This document shows positions 16,875-25,203 of a DNA stretch of 64,000 bases, in pieces. The stretch comes from Emcibacter sp. (GTDB taxonomy: Bacteria; Pseudomonadota; Alphaproteobacteria; Sphingomonadales; Emcibacteraceae). The translations under genes and the position numbers were made by a program. Within the stretch, counting starts at the first letter, position 1. Every line of letters starts with the position of its first letter. The notes under the pieces are model-generated. The model searched no databases. It was not told the DNA's origin and saw nothing but the letters and a program-made list of their open reading frames with translations. The stretch is from positions 124,001 to 188,000 of the forward strand of contig JAKIUQ010000002.1 in assembly GCA_021647465.1 (NCBI GenBank), in the 5' to 3' direction.

Positions 16875-18152
16875 ATGCGAGAGAAAATCATCGCCGCATT
16901 AGACATCGGAAGCAGTAAGATCTGCTGCTTTATTGCCAAAGTGAGTGAAAGTGACGATGGGTTAGGCTATCGGCCCCGCGTAATCGGCATTGGTCATCAA
17001 GTCTCTAAAGGATTAAAATCCGGTACGGTCATTGATATGGAAGAAACCGAAACATCCATTCGCGCGGCTGTTGATGCGGCGGAACGTATGGCAGGGGGCA
17101 GTCCGATCCATGATGTTTACGTTAATGTTTCCGCAGGCCACCCGAAATCCAGTTTTTTCTCGGTAGAGGTCGATGTGGCGGGCCATGAAATAAGCCAGCT
17201 GGATATTGATCATGTGTTGACCGCAGGTCAGAAGAACCTGCAGAATGAGGATCGTTTCATCATTCATTCCCGCGCTATAAGCTACAGTATAGACGGCGTG
17301 GCGGGGGTTAAAAAGCCGCTGGGCATGTTTGGCGATACATTGGGGGTGAAGATTCATAGCTCTTCGGTCGCGTTCAGCCCGTTGAAAAACATACAGACTT
17401 GCCTGAACCATTGCCATTTAAACTTAAAACGGGCCGTATTAACTCCCTATGCTTCGGCCTTGGCCGTTTTGGTGCCCGATGAACGGGAAATAGGCGCTAT
17501 TTGCGTAGATATTGGCGGCGGCCTGACCAGTATTTCGGCATTTTGCGATAATGAATTCATTTTTGGCGAGCTTCTTGCCGTGGGGGGGCATCATGTAACG
17601 CGCGACATCGCGCAAGGATTGTCCGTATCAGAAGTCCGGGCGGAACGGTTAAAAATTATATATGGCAGCTGTTTGACAGACAGGGTTCCCGCGCGGGATC
17701 AAATTGACATCGTGCAAACGAGTGAGGTCGGTCAGGAGCAGGCGATTACGATCCCGCGGTCAATGTTGACCGCAATCGTTGCCCCGCGCGTCGAAGAAAT
17801 TCTGGAGCTGGTTCGGGATAGAATTATCGAAACAGGTCTTGCGGATTTAGCGGGCCGGCGGATTATTTTCACGGGCGGTGCCAGTCAAATTTCAGGATTG
17901 GAAGAGCTTGCCAGAAAAATATTTTCAGCAGATTGGTCGCCGGAACTTCGCGGGGACTTTCATATCAGGCTGGGCCGGCCGATAAATGTGGATGGTTTGG
18001 CCGATGCGACGGCGGGACCGATGTTTTCGGCCTGCGCCGGTTTGCTGAATTATGGTGCCGCAAGCCCGGATGATGTTCATTCTATTTCTGCGGATAAAGT
18101 CAAGATAGGTATTTTTTCACGTTTTGGCGTCTGGATGAAGAAGAATTTTTAG
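16875..18152 (+). CDS. ftsA: Cell division protein FtsA
   Basis: A 425-residue actin-like ATPase that tethers FtsZ to the membrane. Phosphate-binding AALDIGSSKICCFIA at the start, CVDIGGGLTS in the centre and FTGGASQISGLEEL near residue 335 form the actin-fold nucleotide site. The last residues (GIFSRFGVWMKKNF) make the expected amphipathic membrane-targeting helix. The 162-base gap to ftsZ is the longest inside the cluster and holds regulatory motifs. Confidence 0.96.
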   Translation: MREKIIAALDIGSSKICCFIAKVSESDDGLGYRPRVIGIGHQVSKGLKSGTVIDMEETETSIRAAVDAAERMAGGSPIHDVYVNVSAGHPKSSFFSVEVDVAGHEISQLDIDHVLTAGQKNLQNEDRFIIHSRAISYSIDGVAGVKKPLGMFGDTLGVKIHSSSVAFSPLKNIQTCLNHCHLNLKRAVLTPYASALAVLVPDEREIGAICVDIGGGLTSISAFCDNEFIFGELLAVGGHHVTRDIAQGLSVSEVRAERLKIIYGSCLTDRVPARDQIDIVQTSEVGQEQAITIPRSMLTAIVAPRVEEILELVRDRIIETGLADLAGRRIIFTGGASQISGLEELARKIFSADWSPELRGDFHIRLGRPINVDGLADATAGPMFSACAGLLNYGAASPDDVHSISADKVKIGIFSRFGVWMKKNF

Positions 18153-18173
18153 TTAAATGACTTTAAATCAGAC

Positions 18174-18206
18174 AAAAACGACTCGAAAGAGCAAAAAAAC
18201 GACTCG
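18174..18206 (+). repeat. 12-base direct repeat before ftsZ
   Basis: AAAAACGACTCG occurs at 18174-18185 and again at 18195-18206, 21 bases apart, which is two helical turns. Each copy contains a GACTC (GANTC) site. This looks like a paired protein-binding site in the ftsZ control region. Confidence 0.6.
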
Positions 18207-18282
18207 GAACGCATTTTTTTAAAGACAGTGCGAATCACATAGGGTAAATTATAGTTAACATATTGTTACTACATATTGAATC
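18180..18282. promoter_or_regulatory. Cluster of four GANTC (CcrM-type) sites before ftsZ
   Basis: GACTC at 18180-18184 and 18201-18205, GAATC at 18232-18236 and 18278-18282. About 0.4 sites are expected by chance in 103 bases. In Caulobacter ftsZ is among the genes controlled by CcrM methylation at GANTC together with GcrA. A CtrA-like site lies in the same gap. Confidence 0.55.
18244..18259 (+). promoter_or_regulatory. CtrA-like half-sites before ftsZ
   Basis: GTAA (18244-18247), seven bases, then TTAAC (18255-18259). This is one mismatch from TTAA-N7-TTAAC. One-mismatch sites are common by chance, so the support is its location in the ftsZ control region, where CtrA acts in Caulobacter. 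Confidence 0.35.
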
Positions 18283-18314
18283 GCACATGAGCACTAAGCC
18301 ATTTGGAGGGCAGC

Positions 18315-20096
18315 ATGACCATAGAATTTACGAAGACTGAATTAACTGAGCTAACGCCGAAAATTACGGTGTTCGGTGTCGGGGGTGCAGGGGGAAATGC
18401 GGTCAATAATATGATAAATACGGGCCTTGAGGGCGTGGATTTTGTTGTCGCAAATACGGATGCGCAGGCCTTGGCCTATTCCAAAGCCGAACAGAAAATC
18501 CAGCTTGGCGCGCAATTAACGCAAGGCCTTGGGGCCGGTGCCAGACCCGAAGTTGGCAGGGCCGCTGCGGAAGAAACAATTGAAATGATCCGCGAACATC
18601 TTCGCGGGTGCCATATGACCTTCATCACGGCGGGTATGGGCGGCGGAACCGGCACAGGGGCCGCGCCAATCATTGCCAAAACAGCCCGCGAAGAAGGCAT
18701 TCTGACGGTTGGCGTGATTACCAAACCCTTTCAGTTCGAAGGTAATCGGCGGATGCTTTTGGCGGAACAGGGGATTATGGAGCTGTCGCAATATGTCGAT
18801 ACTCTCATCATCATTCCAAACCAGAATTTATTCCGTATTGCCAATGAGCGGACGACTTTTGCCGATGCTTTTGCCATGGCAGATGAAGTTTTGCATTCCG
18901 GCGTTCGCGGCATTACCGATTTGATGGTTCTGCCGGGGTTGGTGAACCTCGATTTTGCCGATGTGCGCACCGTGATGAGTGAAATGGGTAAAGCCATGAT
19001 GGGTACCGGCGAAGCCGAAGGGGAAAACCGCGCCCTTGAAGCCGCAGAGGCGGCGATTTCCAATCCGCTTCTGGACGAGGTTTCCATGAAGGGGGCGAAT
19101 GGTGTTCTCATTAATATTACGGGCGGGATGGATTTGACGTTGTTCGAAGTTGACGAGGCGGCCAATCGCATTCGCAGCGAAGTGAATCCGGACGCCAATA
19201 TTCTGGTGGGGTCTGCGCTGAATGCCGAACTGGATGGTAAAATGCGGGTATCTGTTGTGGCGACGGGCATAGAATCTGATGGCGGCACCCGCCATGAAGA
19301 ACCTCGCAAGACATATAGTTTTGATAAAAAATCCGAAGTTGAAAGCAAGTCTGCGACTGATACTCATGGGGGCTGGGATGAGCCGGTCGCGGCCCATAAA
19401 TCGATTGTTGAAACCGCGATGGATTCCTCTGCAGAAGTTAATAGTCCGGGCGTTAAAGAGCAGGTTGTTATGGAAGAGGAAACGCTGGAGCTTGTCAATG
19501 AAGTTGAAAATATGACAGAGGCGGTCAAGAGTGACGTCCAAAGGGAAACAGAAAAAATTCTCGCGCAATTGGCCGAAGGAATAGTCCAGCAGACGGCCCC
19601 CACTGAAAAATCCAATGTTGAAGAAGTCAATGATATGGCTGAACTGACAGCAAGCCGTGATGAACCGTTTATTTCTGCCGCGCCCGTCATGCCGCAAAAG
19701 CGTATGGCGCCATTGATGCAGAAACCAGACCCCTTTGCGGAAGCGGCAATGGCAAATGGCCCTGTAACTAAAAAGACGCCTCAGAAGCGTAGATTTCTGG
19801 ATTTTTTTGGTGGAGGGCCTAAGTCAGAATCTGATAAACTAGAGCCTAAAAAGAAAATAATTTTGTCTCAAGCCGATATGCTTAATCCAGAAATGAATAG
19901 TGAACGTCCGGCACCGGAATTGAAAGCTAATCCGCCGGAAATGAAATCCAGTCCAAAGGCGGCAACAACTTCTCATGGCCCTGCGCAGCATCATAAACAG
20001 GTGGCAGAGGATGCGCCGGACACAGCAGAAGTTTTGGATCAAAAAGAAGATAATCATCTGGAGATTCCAGCTTTTTTAAGGCGGCAGGCCAATTAA
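18315..20096 (+). CDS. ftsZ: Cell division GTPase FtsZ
   Basis: A 593-residue tubulin-like GTPase that forms the Z ring. GTP-binding loops GVGGAGGNAVNNM and GGGTGTGAAP are intact, with the T7 loop NLDFADVRTVM. The globular part ends near residue 315. A long, charged, poorly conserved linker of about 260 residues follows, then the C-terminal peptide LEIPAFLRRQAN, the alphaproteobacterial form that binds FtsA. ATG 18315 follows GGAGG at 18305-18309; an upstream TTG at 18303 is less likely. The linker makes it much longer than the ~380-residue enterobacterial protein. lpxC does not follow it. Confidence 0.97.
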   Translation: MTIEFTKTELTELTPKITVFGVGGAGGNAVNNMINTGLEGVDFVVANTDAQALAYSKAEQKIQLGAQLTQGLGAGARPEVGRAAAEETIEMIREHLRGCHMTFITAGMGGGTGTGAAPIIAKTAREEGILTVGVITKPFQFEGNRRMLLAEQGIMELSQYVDTLIIIPNQNLFRIANERTTFADAFAMADEVLHSGVRGITDLMVLPGLVNLDFADVRTVMSEMGKAMMGTGEAEGENRALEAAEAAISNPLLDEVSMKGANGVLINITGGMDLTLFEVDEAANRIRSEVNPDANILVGSALNAELDGKMRVSVVATGIESDGGTRHEEPRKTYSFDKKSEVESKSATDTHGGWDEPVAAHKSIVETAMDSSAEVNSPGVKEQVVMEEETLELVNEVENMTEAVKSDVQRETEKILAQLAEGIVQQTAPTEKSNVEEVNDMAELTASRDEPFISAAPVMPQKRMAPLMQKPDPFAEAAMANGPVTKKTPQKRRFLDFFGGGPKSESDKLEPKKKIILSQADMLNPEMNSERPAPELKANPPEMKSSPKAATTSHGPAQHHKQVAEDAPDTAEVLDQKEDNHLEIPAFLRRQAN

Positions 20097-20273
20097 AAAA
20101 GTTTTTTTAAGTTTGAAACAAATATACATAATATTTTAACTATCGTCCGCTAAAAGATATTTTAATAATAAAAACGCTTAATATAAGAGTGTGCAGAACT
20201 ATAAAACAGTAGAGTAGCAGATTGAAGTAACAGGCAACGGGAAGCGTATAAAATTCCTGGGAACTAGATTCAA
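20097..20273. other. Post-ftsZ region without a recognised gene
   Basis: It begins with an AT hairpin (TTAAAAAA against TTTTTTTAA, about 20092-20110) and continues for about 160 bases to a strong terminator. No reading frame or known RNA fold was recognised. Either ftsZ has a long 3' UTR or a small RNA ends at the terminator. Confidence 0.35.
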
Positions 20274-20302
20274 GGCGGGTTTATCCCGTCTTTTTCTTTT
20301 TT
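20274..20302 (+). terminator. Intrinsic terminator after ftsZ
   Basis: GGCGGG at 20274-20279 pairs with CCCGTC at 20285-20290, with one G-T pair and a 5-base loop. TTTTTCTTTTTTT follows. It ends the dcw transcript, or an RNA encoded just before it. Confidence 0.75.
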
Positions 20303-20332
20303 TATATTCTGAACCAACAAGTGATGTAGAAA

Positions 20333-20662
20333 ATGTTTGATGAAGGACTAAAGACATCCCTTTGGATCTCTGCAGAAATCAGAAGATGTGACGGTATATG
20401 CCTGCCCATGATGGTCGTTAATCGGGGAGATGATGACCGGGGCCTTGTGATGATTAAACAATATATTGCCGGGCAAGGCTGTATCATCCATAGCCGCAAA
20501 CGTGATATGTCCGGCCAGCTTGGCTGGCATCGCCCCCTTGGGGACAGGCCCGTTTCGGAACGGAAAGCTGATGACCATATCGCGCGTCAGCTTGGCTATG
20601 ATGAAGACCTCTGGCTATTGGAAGTCGAAGATCCCAAGGGACAATATGCCCCGATGCCTTGA
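20333..20662 (+). CDS. DUF1491 family protein
   Basis: A 109-residue protein of the DUF1491 family, which is known mainly from alphaproteobacteria and has no assigned function. Recognisable parts are LWISAEIRRCDG at residue 10, VVNRGDDDRGLVMIK in the middle and IARQLGYDEDLWLLEVED at the end. No membrane segment or signal peptide. It lies between the ftsZ terminator and a convergent MarR gene, three bases from that gene's stop, and seems to be transcribed alone. Confidence 0.82.
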   Translation: MFDEGLKTSLWISAEIRRCDGICLPMMVVNRGDDDRGLVMIKQYIAGQGCIIHSRKRDMSGQLGWHRPLGDRPVSERKADDHIARQLGYDEDLWLLEVEDPKGQYAPMP

Positions 20663-20665
20663 ATT

Positions 20666-21118
20666 CTAATCTTCCCGGTTGGCATCCATTATTTTACGTA
20701 TTTCTACCAGAGCGGTGACGGTGGCCAGAATATGATCCTGGGGTATCTGGGTCGAGAGTTTGATCAAGTCAGGCGCGAGGTTGCTGATTATTTTATTCCG
20801 GAACACGCGGCCTTTTTGGGTGAGCCACACACATTTGCTGCGTCCGTCTTTGGGGTTGGGGCGCATTTCGATCAACTGATGAGCGTCAAGGCCGCAAAGG
20901 GTGTGGGTCATCGTCGTTTTGGGCAACTGAAACGCCCGGGAAATCGCCAGAGGCGTCTGCCCATCCCCCAACCGGTCAAGATGAATCAAGACATTGAAAT
21001 GCGCATTCGACAAGCCTTTCGGTAACTGCTCATTCACCAAGGCGCTGCTGAGTTGGCTAATGATGCCAATTTCGTTGAATAACGAGAAATATAACGAGAG
21101 TGTTTTGTCTGCGGTCAC
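20666..21118 (-). CDS. MarR family transcriptional regulator
   Basis: A 150-residue winged-helix protein. The recognition region AISRAFQLPKTTMTHTL (about 58-74) and the wing MRPNPKDGRSKCVWLTQKG (about 84-102) are typical MarR features. The GTG start is one base from the stop of the upstream nitroreductase-like gene on the same strand, so both form an operon. Direct repeats in the promoter of that operon are the likely binding sites. The ligand is unknown. Confidence 0.88.
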   Translation of the reverse strand: MTADKTLSLYFSLFNEIGIISQLSSALVNEQLPKGLSNAHFNVLIHLDRLGDGQTPLAISRAFQLPKTTMTHTLCGLDAHQLIEMRPNPKDGRSKCVWLTQKGRVFRNKIISNLAPDLIKLSTQIPQDHILATVTALVEIRKIMDANRED

Positions 21119-21119
21119 G

Positions 21120-22265
21120 TCATGCCTTTATAATTTTAGCGTCCAGCGGCCATCTTGGGGCTGGTGGTACAGGGGCAGCATAGCCCAATCGCCCCAGCAT
21201 TTGAACTCTTGTTTCCTTTGCGTCCAGAACGTCATGGATCTGGCTGAAATTTTCCTGCATTTCCGGATATTCCTGCAACGCCTGACTTATAGGGTGAAGG
21301 CCAATGCCCCTGCTGGTGGCCGCTAGGTTGATCCGCGCCCAGTCTCGTCCGACATTCAATTGATCTATCCGGGAATTTGTTGCTGTTGTTAACCATATAT
21401 ATCCCATCGCCGTGTCGATATTTGCCATAAGCATATTCATCCCCTGCTGGTAGGCCGAAGATTCGGTATCAAGCGCCGTTTCTCGGGTCAACAGGCCAAT
21501 GGCAGAAAGGCTGTCCATCAGGGGACCGCCAAGACTTATGCCGTCTGGATTTTCATTAATTTCTGATTTTCCTATTCGAAAGAGGTCCACGCTTTCCTTA
21601 TAGGTGCGTGGTGTTTTCAGCTCTATAGCCATGGCCTCATGGGTCAGCTGCCGCAATCTGCGAATAGTCTCAGGTTTGTTTGTTGCTTCGGCATGGGTAT
21701 TATTCTGCACAATATGGTGAAGATCCTGCAATAAGTCATCAGGAACAAGGCGTTCCGTGTCAAAAGGCACCTTCATAGACCGGCGGGTCAGAATATGGGG
21801 AAATAGCGGGTCTTTTTTAATAGTCTTGTCACGCACAAAAGAAATATCGGCCACCGGGCGCTTGTCCAGCTGGTTTTTGTCATAACCTTGCGGGAAAGCT
21901 GTGATGGTCGTCAGATAGCCGTCCTGAGCTGCTGCGATGCGCAACTGCTCCAAAAAACAGCCAAGGCCGATGGTGATCTGCCGACTAAAAGGGTCCGTAT
22001 GGGGCAACAGGCGGTCTGTATCCACATAGAGAATTATCTTGTCCTCTTGCGCAAGGTCTACCTGCCAGGGTTGCCTGTTGTGAGGATTCGGTGCCAGAAT
22101 GGCATAGGATAATGCCCGCCGCCTTGGTTCCGCATAAGTCCCCGCCTGTTGCCATGGGGCAAGGGCCTTTGCCGGTCTGCGGCTGCCCAGAAATAATACT
22201 GTTGCCCCGACAATCACGCCCCCGCCGATAATAGATATGGCTTTGCGCCGTCCCATTTTCATCAT
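21120..22265 (-). CDS. Acg-family nitroreductase-like FMN protein, Tat or membrane targeted
   Basis: A 381-residue protein resembling the Acg family of nitroreductase-like proteins. A twin-arginine-type head (GRRKAISIIGGGVIVGATVLF, split here as RR then a hydrophobic stretch of ~18) suggests Tat export or an N-terminal anchor. The nitroreductase-type segment SYAILAPNPHNRQPW lies near residue 52. Acg proteins bind FMN, and some sequester it instead of reducing substrates. Three ATGs cluster at the start; the first was used, after GGAAATT. Co-transcription with a MarR gene suggests induction by a small aromatic or stress compound. Confidence 0.78.
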   Translation of the reverse strand: MMKMGRRKAISIIGGGVIVGATVLFLGSRRPAKALAPWQQAGTYAEPRRRALSYAILAPNPHNRQPWQVDLAQEDKIILYVDTDRLLPHTDPFSRQITIGLGCFLEQLRIAAAQDGYLTTITAFPQGYDKNQLDKRPVADISFVRDKTIKKDPLFPHILTRRSMKVPFDTERLVPDDLLQDLHHIVQNNTHAEATNKPETIRRLRQLTHEAMAIELKTPRTYKESVDLFRIGKSEINENPDGISLGGPLMDSLSAIGLLTRETALDTESSAYQQGMNMLMANIDTAMGYIWLTTATNSRIDQLNVGRDWARINLAATSRGIGLHPISQALQEYPEMQENFSQIHDVLDAKETRVQMLGRLGYAAPVPPAPRWPLDAKIIKA

Positions 22266-22290
22266 AATTTCCTTTCTGTTATTTAATGCG

Positions 22291-22328
22291 ATATCGAACT
22301 ATTGTAGTGCTATATCGTACTATGTCAA
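22291..22328 (-). promoter_or_regulatory. Promoter with paired direct-repeat operator of the acg-like/marR operon
   Basis: On the minus strand TTGACA (complement of 22323-22328) and TACAAT (complement of 22301-22306) have a 16-base spacer. ATATCGAACTAT at 22291-22302 and ATATCGTACTAT at 22312-22323 match at 11 of 12 bases, 21 bases apart. One copy fills the spacer, the other lies just after the -10. Binding there would block transcription, fitting autoregulation by the MarR protein. Confidence 0.6.
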
Positions 22329-22442
22329 CGGCGGCGTCAGGGTTTGTCCGATAATCCGGCGGGCGAAGCAGAAGGCCCAAAATGCTAATGTTCATTAATT
22401 TCAAAATTTTCCATATTTTTTGCAGTTTTTTTTGAGTGACCT

Positions 22443-22470
22443 CTTGACTCTTGGCGCTTGAGGCCTATCT
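22443..22470 (+). promoter_or_regulatory. RpoH-like heat-shock promoter of groESL
   Basis: CTTGACT at 22443-22449 and CCTATCT at 22464-22470, 14 bases apart, resemble the alphaproteobacterial sigma-32 pattern. It lies just before the CIRCE element. Confidence 0.5.
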
Positions 22471-22483
22471 CTTGTGAGAGCTG

Positions 22484-22510
22484 TTGGCACTCTTGAGCAG
22501 TGAGTGCTAA
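22484..22510. promoter_or_regulatory. CIRCE element (HrcA operator)
   Basis: TTGGCACTC (22484-22492), nine bases, then GAGTGCTAA (22502-22510). It differs from the CIRCE consensus at one base only. HrcA binds it to repress groESL; an hrcA gene is not in the window. Confidence 0.93.
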
Positions 22511-22550
22511 TGAGGAATTTTTAACTTAAACTATAGAAGAGGTCTTTGAG

Positions 22551-22838
22551 ATGGGTTTTCGTCCTTTACACGATCGTGTGCTTGTACGCCGTATAGATGC
22601 AGAGCAAAAAACGGCTGGCGGCATTATTATTCCTGATAGCGCGCAGGAAAAACCAAGTCAGGGTGAAATTGTTGCCACAGGCACAGGTTCCAAGGCTGAA
22701 GACGGCACCGTAACGGCGCTGGACGTAAAGGCTGGTGATACGATATTATTTGGCAAATGGTCCGGTACGGAAGTGAAGATTGACGGAGAGGATCTGTTGA
22801 TCATGAAAGAATCCGATGTCATGGGTATCATTGAGTAA
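22551..22838 (+). CDS. groES: Co-chaperonin GroES
   Basis: A 95-residue co-chaperonin forming the seven-subunit lid of GroEL. It starts FRPLHDRVLVRRID, has the mobile loop QKTAGGIIIPDSAQEKPS and ends with the beta-barrel ILFGKWSGTEV and DLLIMKESDVMGIIE. Preceded by a CIRCE element and a heat-shock-type promoter, and followed by groEL after 56 bases. Confidence 0.98.
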   Translation: MGFRPLHDRVLVRRIDAEQKTAGGIIIPDSAQEKPSQGEIVATGTGSKAEDGTVTALDVKAGDTILFGKWSGTEVKIDGEDLLIMKESDVMGIIE

Positions 22839-22894
22839 ATATTCTTCCTGAATTTTTCTTTTCTGGAAACAACAAAATTAAAAGGAATAAGTAA

Positions 22895-24556
22895 ATGGCT
22901 GCAAAAGATGTAAAATTTGGCTCTGACGCTCGCGCCCGTATTATGAAGGGCGTTGACGTACTTGCCAATGCTGTAAAAGTAACGCTTGGCCCCAAGGGCC
23001 GTAATGTTCTTCTGGACAAATCATTCGGCGCACCGCGCATCACCAAAGACGGTGTTTCCGTTGCCAAAGAAATTGAACTTGTAGACAAGTTTGAAAATAT
23101 GGGCGCACAGATGGTCCGCGAAGTGGCGTCCCGTACAAATGATGTTGCGGGTGACGGCACAACGACGGCAACTGTATTGGCTCAGGCCATTGTACGCGAA
23201 GGCTTTAAGGCCGTTGCGGCGGGCATGAACCCGATGGATCTTCGCCGGGGTGTTGATCTGGCGGTCACTAAGATTGTTGAAGACCTGAAAAGCCGGACAA
23301 AAACGATTTCTTCCAGTGAGGAAGTCGCGCAGGTTGGTTCTATCTCTGCAAACGGCGAAATAGAAATTGGCCGGATGATCGCAGAAGCCATGGATAAAGT
23401 TGGCAAAGAAGGCGTGATCACTGTTGAAGAAGCAAAAGGTCTGGACTCAGAATTGGACGTCGTGGAAGGTATGCAGTTCGACCGTGGTTATCTGTCGCCT
23501 TATTTTGTGACCAATGCAGAAAAAATGACGGTTGAGTTGGAGAATCCTTATATCCTTCTTCATGAGTCAAAATTGTCAAATCTGCAATCAATGTTACCTC
23601 TGCTCGAAGCGGCAGCACAATCCAGCCGTCCTCTGTTGATCATTGCCGAAGACGTGGAAGGCGAAGCGCTGGCAACTTTGGTTGTTAACAAGCTGCGCGG
23701 CGGATTGAAAATTGCGGCTGTAAAAGCACCAGGGTTTGGTGATCGCCGCAAAGCCATGCTTGAAGACATTGCGATTTTGACAGGTGGTCAGGTTGTCTCC
23801 GAAGATCTTGGTATTAAACTGGAAACAGTGACATTGGACATGCTGGGAACCGCCAAACATGTTTTGATTTCCAAAGATGATACAACAATCATTGATGGTT
23901 CCGGAGAGCGCGAGGCTATCGAAGCACGTTGTGGCCAGATCCGAAGTTCCGTTGAGAATACATCTTCCGATTATGATAAAGAAAAATTGCAGGAACGTCT
24001 GGCCAAATTGGCTGGCGGTGTTGCGGTTATCAAAGTCGGCGGCGTCACGGAAACAGAAGTGAAAGAACGCAAAGACCGCGTTGATGATGCTTTGCATGCG
24101 ACACGTGCGGCTGTTGAAGAGGGTATTGTTCCCGGCGGCGGCGCTGCGCTTCTTTATTCTATACGGGCGCTTGAAGGCCTTGAAGGCGTGAATAGTGACC
24201 AGAAAGTGGGCATTAATATTATCCGTAAAGCTCTGGAAACGCCTCTGCGTCAGATCGTTGAAAATGCAGGCGAAGATGGTGCCGTGGTTGCGGGCAAATT
24301 GAAAGAAAGCAAAGATATTAACTTTGGTTTTGATGCTCAGAAAGAAGAATATACCGACCTGATCACAGCGGGTATTATTGACCCGACCAAAGTCGTGCGC
24401 ACAGCATTGCAGGATGCGGCATCTGTCGCGGGTCTTCTGATTACCACAGAAGCCATGGTTACGGATCACCCAGAAGAAAAATCTGCTGGCGGCGGCATGC
24501 CTGACATGGGCGGCATGGGCGGCATGGGTGGTATGGGCGGCGGTATGGGCTTCTAG
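22895..24556 (+). CDS. groEL: Chaperonin GroEL
   Basis: A 553-residue chaperonin subunit that folds proteins in an ATP-driven cage. The ATP-binding DGVSVAKEIEL and GDGTTTATVLAQ segments are present, as are the apical LEAAAQSSRPLLIIAEDVEGEAL and the C-terminal GGM repeat tail. A normal full-length copy, preceded by AAAGGAATAAGTAAATG. A strong terminator follows after 30 bases. Confidence 0.98.
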   Translation: MAAKDVKFGSDARARIMKGVDVLANAVKVTLGPKGRNVLLDKSFGAPRITKDGVSVAKEIELVDKFENMGAQMVREVASRTNDVAGDGTTTATVLAQAIVREGFKAVAAGMNPMDLRRGVDLAVTKIVEDLKSRTKTISSSEEVAQVGSISANGEIEIGRMIAEAMDKVGKEGVITVEEAKGLDSELDVVEGMQFDRGYLSPYFVTNAEKMTVELENPYILLHESKLSNLQSMLPLLEAAAQSSRPLLIIAEDVEGEALATLVVNKLRGGLKIAAVKAPGFGDRRKAMLEDIAILTGGQVVSEDLGIKLETVTLDMLGTAKHVLISKDDTTIIDGSGEREAIEARCGQIRSSVENTSSDYDKEKLQERLAKLAGGVAVIKVGGVTETEVKERKDRVDDALHATRAAVEEGIVPGGGAALLYSIRALEGLEGVNSDQKVGINIIRKALETPLRQIVENAGEDGAVVAGKLKESKDINFGFDAQKEEYTDLITAGIIDPTKVVRTALQDAASVAGLLITTEAMVTDHPEEKSAGGGMPDMGGMGGMGGMGGGMGF

Positions 24557-24585
24557 GCCTTACTTGCCCCTATATATTTTATTTG

Positions 24586-24620
24586 AAAAGAGCCGAAGCA
24601 ATGCTTCGGCTCTTTTTTTT
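24586..24620 (+). terminator. Strong intrinsic terminator after groEL
   Basis: AAAAGAGCCGAAGC (24586-24599) is perfectly complementary to GCTTCGGCTCTTTT (24603-24616) with a 3-base loop and continues as a T-run to 24620. Confidence 0.95.
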
Positions 24621-24648
24621 GGAATGATCGTTTATATTCTGTTCTTTG

Positions 24649-24685
24649 CCTGAATTATATTTCTGCTATAAAAAGATAATTCAGG
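24649..24685. promoter_or_regulatory. 10-base inverted repeat around the promoter of a MarR gene
   Basis: CCTGAATTAT (24649-24658) and ATAATTCAGG (24676-24685) are perfect inverted copies, 17 bases apart. A -35-like TTGCCT (24646-24651) overlaps the left arm and a -10-like TATAAA (24667-24672) lies between the arms. Candidate autoregulatory operator for the MarR gene that starts 32 bases later. Confidence 0.55.
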
Positions 24686-24717
24686 AAAATATTTGAGGTC
24701 AGCAAAAGGATAGAACC

Positions 24718-25188
24718 GTGCCTAAGCAAGGAAAATTATTTGATATTCGCCATTGGGTGCCGTACCAAATGTGGCGGCTGTCACAGGAGGCAGGCTATAT
24801 TCTCGAAGAAGAATATTCGGTCAAATATAATATCAGGGGGGAAAGCTGGCGGTTTATGGCGATGTTGGCCAGTTCAGCACCGGTGTCGGCCAAAAAGCTT
24901 GGGGAACTTTTGGATATGGATCAGGTACAGGTGACCCGCGCCTTGAATAAGCTGCTGGATAATGGTTATGTGACGCGGCGCACTGACCCCAAAGACCGGC
25001 GTAAAGTTATTCTTACCTTAAGCACAGAGGGCGCGGAAGTCTATCAGGCCATTGTGGTTATGGCCATGGAACTGGAGCAGAAGTTTCTCGGGGAAATACC
25101 GCAGGAAGAACAGAAGCTCTTTCGGAATATATTGACAGGTCTTCTGGACAATATGGACAGTATTCGCGGCGGCCCAAAGTTGTTCTAG
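24718..25188 (+). CDS. MarR family transcriptional regulator
   Basis: A 156-residue winged-helix regulator. LGELLDMDQVQVTRALNKL (about 61-79) forms the DNA-recognition helices and TRRTDPKDRRKVILTLSTEG (about 86-105) the wing with the conserved DPKDRR. The start is GTG 24718 after AAAGGATAG. The gene stands alone after groESL and converges on the Lrp gene. A perfect dyad brackets its promoter. The ligand and target genes are not evident. Confidence 0.88.
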   Translation: MPKQGKLFDIRHWVPYQMWRLSQEAGYILEEEYSVKYNIRGESWRFMAMLASSAPVSAKKLGELLDMDQVQVTRALNKLLDNGYVTRRTDPKDRRKVILTLSTEGAEVYQAIVVMAMELEQKFLGEIPQEEQKLFRNILTGLLDNMDSIRGGPKLF

Positions 25189-25203
25189 AGCATAAATAAC
25201 CCC

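Noticed and set aside
18828..19697. 289-codon open frame antisense to ftsZ
   Set aside because: Opposite ftsZ, product rich in Arg, Phe and Ile without domain signs.
23594..24469. 291-codon open frame antisense to groEL
   Set aside because: Opposite groEL. Phe/Asn-rich shadow product.
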